Assembly: GCA_017551625.1 (NCBI GenBank)
Contig: JAFZLF010000008.1
Location: 1-64,000, forward strand
From: Clostridiales bacterium
GTDB taxonomy: Bacteria > Bacillota > Clostridia > Saccharofermentanales > Saccharofermentanaceae
Reading direction: 5' to 3'
Length of the DNA: 64,000 nt
The notes beneath the pieces were generated by a model that was given only the letters and a program-made list of their open reading frames with translations, made no database searches and was not told where the DNA came from. How positions within the stretch are numbered: position 1 is the stretch's first letter; each line of letters begins with the position of its first letter. The translations under genes and the position numbers were made by a program. This document shows, piece by piece, positions 34,831 through 43,837 of this stretch.

Positions 34831-35616
34831 ATGACGATACTCAAGCAGGAAATCAAATCACAGAAAATGGCCATCCTCATCTGGAGCCTCAGCATCGGTC
34901 TTCTGATCGGCATGTGCGTCCTGATGTATCCCGAGATGGAGTCGCAGATGGGAAGCGTCAATGAGATGTTCTCGAAGATGGGCTCCTTCACCTCGGCCTT
35001 CGGCATGGACAGACTCAACTTCGGGACGCTCGTCGGTTTCTACGCGGTGGAAGGCGGAAACATGCTCGGCATCGGCGGGGCATTCTTCGCGGCGATCATC
35101 GGCATATCCGCACTCATGAAAGAAGAACACGATCACACCGCCGAGTTTCTCTTCGCACATCCCGTCTCACGTGTACGCGTCATCACCGAAAAGCTCTTGA
35201 GCATCTTTGCCAACATCGTGATCCTGAACATCATCGTTCTTCTTCTGTCGATCGGATCGATCCTCCTGATCGGCGAAGAGATCTTCTGGAAAGAACTGCT
35301 TCTTTTCCATCTCGCCTATCTTCTCATGCAGTTTCAGATCGCCGGGATCTGCTTCGGCGTGTCCGCTTTCCTCGTGCGCGGCGGCCTAGGGATCGGCATC
35401 GGCATCGCAGGCCTGATGTACTTCCTGAACATCGTCGCCAACATCTCCGACTCCGCCAGGTTCCTTAAGTACATCACCGCATTCGGATATACGGAGACGG
35501 CGGACATCATCAACAACGGAAAACTCGAGATCAGGTACCTCATCCCGGGCATGGCCATGATGGTCATCGGCATCATCTGCGCCTACGGAAAGTACACGAA
35601 GAAGGATCTGCGGTAG
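34831..35616 (+). CDS. ABC exporter permease (ABC-2 type)
   Basis: A 261-residue protein with six membrane segments, starting MAILIWSLSIGLLIGMCVL. The second cytoplasmic region, ALMKEEHDHTAEFLFAHPVS, is the common E-x-x-x-G/F-x-x-x-x-x-P motif of ABC-2 permeases. C-terminal GMAMMVIGIICAYGKYTKKDL. GAGGAAAG precedes ATG 34831. It partners with the ATPase upstream. The gap before it carries one AGTGCTTTT copy (34790). The exporter splits two lipoprotein regions and runs against their direction. Confidence 0.85.
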   Translation: MTILKQEIKSQKMAILIWSLSIGLLIGMCVLMYPEMESQMGSVNEMFSKMGSFTSAFGMDRLNFGTLVGFYAVEGGNMLGIGGAFFAAIIGISALMKEEHDHTAEFLFAHPVSRVRVITEKLLSIFANIVILNIIVLLLSIGSILLIGEEIFWKELLLFHLAYLLMQFQIAGICFGVSAFLVRGGLGIGIGIAGLMYFLNIVANISDSARFLKYITAFGYTETADIINNGKLEIRYLIPGMAMMVIGIICAYGKYTKKDLR

Positions 35617-35676
35617 AAAGCCTCGTCATCCAAACGCCAAAAAGGCTTGGATCCGTAAAGCATGCTGGAACTTCTC

Positions 35677-36543
35677 TTACGACTCTGACGAACAGAACTC
35701 TTCCCAGAAAGCCGCCACATCGTCTTCGGGCATACTCATCCCGACAAAATCAGCATACGTGCTCGGATAATCTATATGCGCGTCTTCTTTGTTTTCGGCA
35801 AGAACCACGCCTTCAAGAATCTTCTCGACAGCTGCATCTGAATACGCGGATCCCACATACATAAACACGAGATAATCTTCAAAGAAGACACCTGCCACCT
35901 TGTCAAACGGCTCGTACTCCGGCCTGTGCATGATAAATCCGCACCGATCATCGAACTCCAGAAGTATCGTATCTCCTATTCCCATAAACGGGAATATCAG
36001 ATCTCCTTCGTGATCCAGCATATACAGGATCGGTGTAATTCCTTTTTCACCGTAAGAAATCTTACTATCATCATCCTTATTTCTTTCGACCTCATCGGGA
36101 AGCACGGTAAACTCTAAAGAGACCGTACGATATTTCATGGGCGTACCGTCTTTGTATGTCCGCTCAGTTATCTGTTCCCCGTCTTTTTCGTATATCTTCG
36201 TGAGACTCCGCTGGCTCTGATGCACACTATATCCATGGCTTTTCTTATCTGATGCATACCGAAGAAAAGTCAGATCCGGCATATCCTCACGTGTTTCGAC
36301 GCTGAGGACAGCATGAGAAGCCTCAAGTTCGGATTGGCGAACATATCTGGAATCAAGCGCCTCTTCTGACGTGGTTGCCTCCGTTGTAGTTTCTGTTGTA
36401 GTCTCTGTTGTTGTGGACTCAATTGTTGTCGAAGAAAGCTCTGTCGCTGAATACGTAGATTCAGCCTCAGAAGTCTTACCACCACAAGCACTCAAGCATA
36501 GCGATATGACAAGGAAGCATATTGGCAATCTATTGTTCTTCAT
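35677..36543 (-). CDS. small lipoprotein, paralog B
   Basis: A 288-residue protein. Its N-terminus (MKNNRLPICFLVISLCLSAC) and Thr/Glu linker (TTTETTTETTTEATT) closely match those of the 31348-32052 product. The C-terminal domain differs: VLSVETREDMPDLTFLRYAS, then a beta-rich part with GDLIFPFMGIGDTILLEF, and an acidic end. AATCGAGGTG precedes ATG 36543. It is the last gene of the second lipoprotein block, 31 bp after paralog 4. Confidence 0.72.
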   Translation of the reverse strand: MKNNRLPICFLVISLCLSACGGKTSEAESTYSATELSSTTIESTTTETTTETTTEATTSEEALDSRYVRQSELEASHAVLSVETREDMPDLTFLRYASDKKSHGYSVHQSQRSLTKIYEKDGEQITERTYKDGTPMKYRTVSLEFTVLPDEVERNKDDDSKISYGEKGITPILYMLDHEGDLIFPFMGIGDTILLEFDDRCGFIMHRPEYEPFDKVAGVFFEDYLVFMYVGSAYSDAAVEKILEGVVLAENKEDAHIDYPSTYADFVGMSMPEDDVAAFWEEFCSSES

Positions 36544-36573
36544 AACAATCACCTCGATTATCTATAAACTGTT

Positions 36574-38976
36574 TCAGCCTCTTTCATTAACAATTGTCGT
36601 ACAGCGATTCTGGATATTCTTAACTACATCGTCTAAGGATCTCTGCCCCGTGAAATACCCGGGTGCTTCTTCCAGTATGATGAGCATGGCGGAAGTGTCG
36701 TAGGAAGCATACTCGTGGATGTTATTCAAAAAAGCAAGAAGGTTGTCGTAGACTTCCTGACTATAGTCCGAGGAATCCCATACCGATGCATCGGGAATAT
36801 CTTTGTAGCGTTCCGCTTCCTGATCATACCGCTTTTTCTGCTTCTGAAAACAGAGATCAAGAGCTTCTCTTGAAACAGGAAAAACTGTATTTAATTCGTT
36901 AATGACGAGATCTGTCTGGATGTCCTGCGAGAAAAGAGAGCGGATGAAATCCCAGGCCTGGTCCTGATACAGAGAGCATTTCGATATGGCGACGGATTGT
37001 CGTTCGACAGCCATCATACTGCTTCCTGAGGAAGAAGGAACGCCAAGAAAGATTCCTTCACCGTTTAGCTGTTTCGCCTCATATCCGAAAGAGGCTATGC
37101 CCATGACTTCGCCATAATACGCAGCATCCAGCCCTTCACGAAGTCTCTCATTATTCGGAATAAAGGAAGCAGAGTTAGCGTCCTTCACTTCTTCCTTATC
37201 CACACCGTACTTCCTGACAAATTCAAGAATCGCACGAAATTCAGGAGTATCAAACTGTACTGTCTTTTTCCCGTAGTCCATGAAAAGATTCATTGCTCCC
37301 GAAAGCAATGCTCTCAAAAGATCCTCACGGGCGGTCGGGGCAAGAGGACTTACTGTTTCTGGAAGTTGATCGATTATCCTGTCAAACTCTTCAAAACTAC
37401 AGGATTCCTGATTCACGAAATATCCCTTATTTCCTACCAGTCCTCTTACCTCATAGATAAGAGGTATCTGATAGAGTTTCCCGTCTATCTCAGCGGCAGA
37501 AATGACATTATCGAACAGAGTTCCTCGATCAAGTGGTGAAGATCCATCTATCAGAGGATTTAAGTCAAGAAGTATCTCATCAGTATTAAACTGGCTACAA
37601 ACTCCAAATCCTAAAAGAATATCCGGACCTTCTTTAGACTGGACATCCAGATATACCAGATCGGCAATCTGGGCATCCGATTTTTCTACCTGCACAGTAT
37701 AATCGGATAATACATCCTGATACGACTTAATCATGATTCGTGCTTTTTTCTCCGGATCTCGGTTATATTCTGCGATGCGATCGTACAAGACCGGGCTGAT
37801 TGCATCATCGCTACCATTACAGGCAATTATCATTATGCTTTTCCCTGCATGCGGATTATTCTCTGCTTTTTTGAGATGGATCAGCACGAGATCGGGACCT
37901 GTATATCCGGAATCATTAAAATGATCTCTGTCATCGCGGACGCAGTAGAATTCCGAAGAAGAGGCTATATAACTGTATTCAGGTGTGATCCGATGATCTC
38001 CCACATCAGCATCGTTCCAGGAAAAAGAAGTTTCGAAGGTACCGTTGATCAGGTCCACCTTGGCAATGTTGCTCGCTGTCATGATATAAAGACCATCTTT
38101 GCTTTGACAATACTGGTACGTATATGCGGCGGCCTTAGTCAGCTCGACTCGCACATCCGACAGTTTCCCGGTATTGATATCGATTTCCTGCAGATACGGG
38201 CTGCCTTCCACTTCGCTTCTTGCTCTGTCGCAATAAACATACCATTTGCCATCGAGCTTGAAGACATTTCCGTAGAAGTTAGCGATACTTTCAAGATGGT
38301 TGATCAAGTTTCCTTCCCGATCTGTGATGACCATTTCTCCCCGATCATTAGCAAAGATCATATGGTTCTGATCCGGCATAATAAACGTAGTATAACTGGG
38401 GTAATTGAATAGAGAATCACTCAATATCTGCGGTTCTCCCATACTCCCGTCACTGAAAAGTTCGCAGATCGCTACATCGCCTGACATATTCAGACACAGG
38501 AAAAAATGCCCATCCGAATCTTCAGCAACGGCATTCAGCCAATCGTACTTCTCTATGTGGATGACAGAGCACAAACCCCCATCGAGATGAAAGACGGCTA
38601 TTGCGTTTTCATGATATTCATTATATATTTCGGTAATTTCCTGTCTTTCCTCAATGGTATAATCTTGGAAATGCATAGAAAAATCATCCCATCTCTGCTG
38701 AACATCGGCAGGCATGGCATAATCTGCATTGTAGTTCACAATAACATATCTGCTAAGTGTCTGTACTGTTCTCAGATTTCTTTTCAAAAGTGGAACATCA
38801 CTTCTAACCGGGAATTCCAGTTTCATTTCTTCCGAAAGAAAATACGGGTCAGTCTCCTTTACCACCCTCTCCGCGCGTACGTTTTTCTTCTTGCAGGACG
38901 AAACAGAAAGAATCACTGATCCTGCTAATAACACAGATAGCACACGTTTGGCAAAAGGACTTCTTTTGCGATACAT
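36574..38976 (-). CDS. large solute-binding-like lipoprotein, paralog 4
   Basis: An 800-residue protein. Lipobox LSVSSC, Cys 28, followed by KKKNVRAERVVKETDPYFLS, identical to its neighbour paralog 5. The propeller-like half includes KVDLINGTFETSFSWNDADV. NPHAGKSIMIIACNG near residue 377 begins the binding half, with SKEGPDILLGFGVCSQFNTD, LDRGTLFDNVISAAEIDGKL, and the C-terminal LEEAPGYFTGQRSLDD plus NIQNR. The last about 50 codons are nearly identical at DNA level to paralog 5, suggesting recent duplication or gene conversion. GGGGAGG precedes the ATG. Confidence 0.85.
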   Translation of the reverse strand: MYRKRSPFAKRVLSVLLAGSVILSVSSCKKKNVRAERVVKETDPYFLSEEMKLEFPVRSDVPLLKRNLRTVQTLSRYVIVNYNADYAMPADVQQRWDDFSMHFQDYTIEERQEITEIYNEYHENAIAVFHLDGGLCSVIHIEKYDWLNAVAEDSDGHFFLCLNMSGDVAICELFSDGSMGEPQILSDSLFNYPSYTTFIMPDQNHMIFANDRGEMVITDREGNLINHLESIANFYGNVFKLDGKWYVYCDRARSEVEGSPYLQEIDINTGKLSDVRVELTKAAAYTYQYCQSKDGLYIMTASNIAKVDLINGTFETSFSWNDADVGDHRITPEYSYIASSSEFYCVRDDRDHFNDSGYTGPDLVLIHLKKAENNPHAGKSIMIIACNGSDDAISPVLYDRIAEYNRDPEKKARIMIKSYQDVLSDYTVQVEKSDAQIADLVYLDVQSKEGPDILLGFGVCSQFNTDEILLDLNPLIDGSSPLDRGTLFDNVISAAEIDGKLYQIPLIYEVRGLVGNKGYFVNQESCSFEEFDRIIDQLPETVSPLAPTAREDLLRALLSGAMNLFMDYGKKTVQFDTPEFRAILEFVRKYGVDKEEVKDANSASFIPNNERLREGLDAAYYGEVMGIASFGYEAKQLNGEGIFLGVPSSSGSSMMAVERQSVAISKCSLYQDQAWDFIRSLFSQDIQTDLVINELNTVFPVSREALDLCFQKQKKRYDQEAERYKDIPDASVWDSSDYSQEVYDNLLAFLNNIHEYASYDTSAMLIILEEAPGYFTGQRSLDDVVKNIQNRCTTIVNERG

Positions 38977-38999
38977 CTTAATTCCTCCCCTGAACTGTT

Positions 39000-41378
39000 T
39001 CAGCCTCTTTCGTTAACAATCGTCGTACAGCGGTTCTGGATGTTCTTAACTACATCGTCCAGGGACCTCTGCCCCGTGAAATACCCGGGTGCTTCTTCCA
39101 GTATGATGAGCATGGCGGAAGTGTCATAGGATGCATACTCGTGGATGTTATTCAAAAAATCAAGAAGGTTGTCGTAGACTTCCTGACTATAATCCGAGGA
39201 CTCCCATACGGATATATCGGGACGACCTTTATAGCGTTCTGCCTCCGTATCATAGCGTTTTTTCGCCATTTGAAAACAAATATCAAAAGCCTCTCTTGAA
39301 ACTGGGAAAACCGTATTCGATTGACTAATGGCTAAAGCTGTTTGAAACTCTTTTTGAAAAAGAGAACGGATGAAGTCCCAGGCCAGTTCCTGATACTGGG
39401 AGTTCTTCGAAATGGCAACAGATTGTTGTTCGACAGCCATCATGCTGCTGCCGGTTGTAGAAGGAATACCGATGTATAATTCTTCACCATCCAAATCATT
39501 CATTCCATATCCGAAAGAAGCGATGCCCATGATTCTTCCGCAATATGCTGCATCCATTTCGTTGCAGAATCTATCTATCGGTGAGATGAACGAATAAGAA
39601 TTTACATCTAATACCTCCTCTTTATTCACACCGTATTCCTTGGCAAAGGTAAGAATGGCTCGAAAATCCGGTGTGTCAAACTGAACAGTCTTTTTCTCAT
39701 AGTCCATGAAAAGATCCATAGAGCCGGATAGCAGTTCTGTCAGAAGATCTTCGTGAGATATCGGACCGAGAGGGTACACAGTCTCCGGAAGCAGACTGCT
39801 GATCCTTTCATACTCTTCGAAATTCAAAGAGGGCTGATCCCCAAAGTATTTTGTATTCCCAATCAGTCCTCTTACATCAAAAAGTATAGGCAACTGATAG
39901 AGTTTTCCACCTTTTTCTGCAGCACGAAGGACATTGTCGAACATAGTTCCGCGATCAAGCGGGGAAGGTCCACCGATCAGAGGATTCAGATCCAGGAGTA
40001 TTTCATCGGTGTTGAACTGGCTGCAGGAACCGAATCCCATTAAGATATCCGGTCCATCGGCGGATTGTACATCTATATACACCTGTTCAGCTATTTGTGC
40101 ATCCTTTTTCGTTGCCAGCACGGCATAGTCCGGCAGCACATCCTGATATGATTTAAACACGATTCGTGCTTTTTTCTCCGGATCGAGGTTATATTCTGCA
40201 ACGCGCTCATATATATACGGGCTGATGGCACCATCTTCCCCATTATAGGCGATAACAATGATGCTTTTTCCTGCGTGAGGATTCGTATCCGCTTTATGAA
40301 AATGAATCAATATAAGGTCAAAGTCATTATATCCTGAAACATAATACGGTTCGAAATCCGTCCGGATACAGTAAAAATCTTGAGAAGAGTAGATATACGG
40401 TTCCAAATCACGAAATCCAAAGTCTGTATCATTCCAGGAAAAGACGTTTTCGAAGGTACCGTTAATCAGGTCCACCTTGGCTGTACCATTTGCTGTGCTG
40501 ATGTATAAACCGTCTTTCCCTTGCTTGTATTGGTAGGTTTGGGCGGCTGCTTTGCTAAGCTCGATACGAACATCAGACAGTGTTCCGGTTGTAAGATCAA
40601 TTTCCTGAAGATACGGTCCTCCCTCAAGACCGCTTCTGGCTCTGTCACAGAAAGCATACCACTTATCTTCAAGCTGAAAAATGTCTCCGTAGAAATTGGC
40701 GATACCTTCAATATGACCGATCTTGGCTCCTTTACGGTCTGTGATTACTATTTCTCCGTAACTACATGCAAAAATCATATGATCCATATCCGGAATGATA
40801 AATGTATCAAATCCAGAGCCGGAACGAATGGCGCTCACCGCTTTAGGATCACTTAAATTTCCGTCAGACTGGATCTGGCAAATTACTTCCCGGCTGTTGA
40901 TGTGAAGAAAAAGGAAGACCTGTCCGTTCGGGTCTTCTGCGGCACCATTCATCCATTCATGGTTGTCTAAGTACACTACGGAACTTAGGCTTCCATCGAG
41001 ATGAAAAACACCTATTGCATTTTCCTGATACTCATCATGGATTTCATTAATACTCTTTGCTTCCTCTACAGGATAATCACTAAAATTCAGACAATAATCA
41101 TCCCATTTTGCCTGAATATCCGGAGGCATGACATATTCTACACCATAAGTGACAATTACGTACTTGTTCAAAAGATGAACCTTTTTAAGGTTTTTTTCTA
41201 GCAGTTCTACATCGCTCCGCAAAGGGAGCTCAAGTTTTATTTCTTCCGAAAGAAAATATGGGTCAGTCTCCTTGACCACTCTCTCCGCGCGCACGTTTTT
41301 CTTCTTGCAGGACGCGCTTGAAAGCACCATGGAAATAGTCAGTGCCCCTGCCAGGAATCGATACAATTTATTCTTCAT
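39000..41378 (-). CDS. large solute-binding-like lipoprotein, paralog 5
   Basis: A 792-residue sister of paralog 4. Lipobox LSSASC, Cys 24, then KKKNVRAERVVKETDPYF. ATG 41378 after GATGGGGGTG was chosen; the in-frame ATG at 41411 is weaker. SWNDTDFGFRDLEPY lies in the propeller-like half. DTNPHAGKSIIVIAYNGE starts the binding half; SADGPDILMGFGSCSQFNTD and GKLYQLPILFDVRG follow. A 94-bp gap separates it from paralog 6 upstream, wider than elsewhere in the block and possibly holding its own promoter, although none was recognised. Confidence 0.85.
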   Translation of the reverse strand: MKNKLYRFLAGALTISMVLSSASCKKKNVRAERVVKETDPYFLSEEIKLELPLRSDVELLEKNLKKVHLLNKYVIVTYGVEYVMPPDIQAKWDDYCLNFSDYPVEEAKSINEIHDEYQENAIGVFHLDGSLSSVVYLDNHEWMNGAAEDPNGQVFLFLHINSREVICQIQSDGNLSDPKAVSAIRSGSGFDTFIIPDMDHMIFACSYGEIVITDRKGAKIGHIEGIANFYGDIFQLEDKWYAFCDRARSGLEGGPYLQEIDLTTGTLSDVRIELSKAAAQTYQYKQGKDGLYISTANGTAKVDLINGTFENVFSWNDTDFGFRDLEPYIYSSQDFYCIRTDFEPYYVSGYNDFDLILIHFHKADTNPHAGKSIIVIAYNGEDGAISPYIYERVAEYNLDPEKKARIVFKSYQDVLPDYAVLATKKDAQIAEQVYIDVQSADGPDILMGFGSCSQFNTDEILLDLNPLIGGPSPLDRGTMFDNVLRAAEKGGKLYQLPILFDVRGLIGNTKYFGDQPSLNFEEYERISSLLPETVYPLGPISHEDLLTELLSGSMDLFMDYEKKTVQFDTPDFRAILTFAKEYGVNKEEVLDVNSYSFISPIDRFCNEMDAAYCGRIMGIASFGYGMNDLDGEELYIGIPSTTGSSMMAVEQQSVAISKNSQYQELAWDFIRSLFQKEFQTALAISQSNTVFPVSREAFDICFQMAKKRYDTEAERYKGRPDISVWESSDYSQEVYDNLLDFLNNIHEYASYDTSAMLIILEEAPGYFTGQRSLDDVVKNIQNRCTTIVNERG

Positions 41379-41472
41379 ACATACACCCCCATCATCAAAA
41401 GTATTTATCATGTGAAGTGATCTTTCTCTGAACGCTTCATTTCTTTGCCTACTGCATTGCCGTTACTTTCTT

Positions 41473-43836
41473 CTACCTCTCCTGCACCACCGTTTTCGCG
41501 CGGTTCTGGATGTTCTTGCAGACTTCATCGACACTCCTCTGCCCCGTAAAATACGCCGGTGCTTCTTCGAGGATGATCAGCATCACGGTCGGGTCGGAAC
41601 TTGCGACTGTGCGGACTCTTTCCACCTGTTTTACCAGTTCCGCACCCATCTGCGCACTGATTCCGATCGGGCGGTTGTTCGGATTCAGAGGATCCGGCCT
41701 CCATAGCTTTATCTGCTCATCATATCTTTTCACAAAGGCCTCACTCTCGCGGTCAAGTGCATCTCTTGAGATCGTGAGCAACCCGGACTTTCCGTCCCAG
41801 TCCTTCTGCTCCTGCGCCTCCAGCATGAAACGGATGAAGTCCCACGCTTCTTCCCGGTTCGAAGAATATTTGGAGATGCCGATCGTGAGACTCATGCTCG
41901 CTGCCGGGCTTCCGCCTTTACTGCTGGGGAAGCCACAGAAGACCGCATCCTCTCCCACACGCGTCATGGCATTCGCATAACTCCGGACATTGAACAGCGC
42001 CAGATTCGGATATAACGCCAGGATATCGTTATCAAACCTATCAGGAGTCGGGACGTATCCGCCATTTGAGTACGCCTGCATCTGTTCGTCTGATTTACCG
42101 TATTTCTTCACAAATGTCAGCAATGCTTTGAAAGCATCACTGTCGAAGTATACTTCTTTTTTCGTATAGTCGATAAAACGGTCTTCTGTCTCGGACACGA
42201 GCCTCGAGAGCAGTTCGTCATATCTGGTCTCGGGATAGACACTCACCTCTTCCGGAAGGGCATCCATGATCCGGAAGAATTCATCGTACGTCCAGTCACA
42301 GTCCTGCCCGACGAGAGACGGGTTCGCCGCCATATAGTTGATCTGGAACGTGACCGGCATGAAGTAGAGCTTCCCGTCCTCTTCCTGTGCACGGAGAATA
42401 TTGTCGAAATACTTATTCCTGTCGAGTCCTTTTCCATCGGTTCCATCGATCAGGGGATTCAGGTCCACCATCACCTTGTCCGAACTGAACTGGGAGAACG
42501 CCGAGAAACCCACCAGTATATCCGGTCCGTTCCCGGAGATCACATCCAGATAAACCTTGTCCGACATCGCTGCATTTATATTCATCGCATCCCCATCCAT
42601 GTGCATATCTTCGCTGTACTCATGCACGGTGATACGGCACTTCGCTTCGGGATCCGTGTTGTAGCGGATCACATCGTCCATATCGAGAAGCTGCCCGCAC
42701 ATGCCGATGGTGAGAAGTTTCTTCCCGGCATACGGATTCTTCTCGGCTTTCACCACATGGACGAGCTTGACACTGCAGATATACTTATCAAACTCATCCA
42801 TTTCCGTGTCATACGTGGAAAGGAAATAGTATTCATTCTCGGAAACGACCCTGATCTTCGTTCCCAGAGGATTCTCTCCTTTGAAGTCATAGTCGGTATC
42901 GCTCCACGAGAAAACCTCTTTGTCGTTACTTGCATCCATGATATCCGCTTTGACGATCCCGTTGATGTTCGTATAGTAAAGTCCGTTTCCGGCCTCGACC
43001 AGACTCGCCCCGTGAAGGTTCTTATATTTTTCCCCGACGAAACTGAGCGTGTCCGGATCAAACTCCTGATAATACGTATAAAACTCGCCAAAATCTTCAT
43101 GGCTGATATCCGAGCAAAGCCCATAGATCTTCCCGTCCACGTAATACAGATCTCCTTGGCATTCCTCGGTAGAAACACTGTTTTGGAGTTTGCCGTCTGC
43201 ACCGAGGATGCTGATGCTATCCCACCCAGAACAGACAAGTCTTCCGTCCGGAAGTTCGATCACATTCCATGCCATTACACTATCTAGCGGCATGACCTGT
43301 TCCAGGTCACCGTTATCCATGACCTTCTCAAGAAACAGACCCTCCGGATGAGAAACCACTGCCATCTGTTCTCCTTTACGATTCACAAAGATCGTGATCA
43401 GACTTTCTTCGTTCCCGAAATCTCCGCTGTTCACTACCGTCTTACGGACAAGATTACCTTCCATATCAAAGACGAGTCTGCATTCATCAGAATACTGCGA
43501 GAGCAATTCCTGATAGGTCTCCCAGTCCCCACTTTCCAAGCTATCCTGAAGTTGTTTAGACACTTCGTCCGACATGGCATACTCGATTCGACAATCGGAT
43601 ATGGAAACCATATTTCCCATAAAAGAAACATCATCTCGCTCGATATCGATCGTCTCGATCTCGCGGGTCTCATCGACCGGAATCTTCATCTCATATTCCG
43701 TCACATCGAAGAACGGATCCGTCTCCTTCACCGTCCGCACTTCCGCCGACTTCTGATTTTTCTTGCAGGATGCGCAGGACATCACCATGGAAATAGTCAG
43801 TGCCACTGCCAGGAACCGATACATTTTATTCTTCAT
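41473..43836 (-). CDS. large solute-binding-like lipoprotein, paralog 6
   Basis: A 787-residue sister of paralog 7. Lipobox MSCASC, Cys 24, then RTVKETDPFFDVTEYEMKIP. Its signal peptide, MKNKMYRFLAVALTISMV, is like that of paralog 5 rather than its sister, which suggests mixing of gene parts. The start at 43836 uses GGAGAGG located inside the last codons of paralog 7. Binding-half marks are NPYAGKKLLTIGMCGQ, SGNGPDILVGFSAFSQFS, GKGLDRNKYFDNILRAQEED, and APAYFTGQRSVDEVCKNIQN with NRAKTVVQER at the end. Confidence 0.85.
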   Translation of the reverse strand: MKNKMYRFLAVALTISMVMSCASCKKNQKSAEVRTVKETDPFFDVTEYEMKIPVDETREIETIDIERDDVSFMGNMVSISDCRIEYAMSDEVSKQLQDSLESGDWETYQELLSQYSDECRLVFDMEGNLVRKTVVNSGDFGNEESLITIFVNRKGEQMAVVSHPEGLFLEKVMDNGDLEQVMPLDSVMAWNVIELPDGRLVCSGWDSISILGADGKLQNSVSTEECQGDLYYVDGKIYGLCSDISHEDFGEFYTYYQEFDPDTLSFVGEKYKNLHGASLVEAGNGLYYTNINGIVKADIMDASNDKEVFSWSDTDYDFKGENPLGTKIRVVSENEYYFLSTYDTEMDEFDKYICSVKLVHVVKAEKNPYAGKKLLTIGMCGQLLDMDDVIRYNTDPEAKCRITVHEYSEDMHMDGDAMNINAAMSDKVYLDVISGNGPDILVGFSAFSQFSSDKVMVDLNPLIDGTDGKGLDRNKYFDNILRAQEEDGKLYFMPVTFQINYMAANPSLVGQDCDWTYDEFFRIMDALPEEVSVYPETRYDELLSRLVSETEDRFIDYTKKEVYFDSDAFKALLTFVKKYGKSDEQMQAYSNGGYVPTPDRFDNDILALYPNLALFNVRSYANAMTRVGEDAVFCGFPSSKGGSPAASMSLTIGISKYSSNREEAWDFIRFMLEAQEQKDWDGKSGLLTISRDALDRESEAFVKRYDEQIKLWRPDPLNPNNRPIGISAQMGAELVKQVERVRTVASSDPTVMLIILEEAPAYFTGQRSVDEVCKNIQNRAKTVVQER

Positions 43837-43837
43837 A

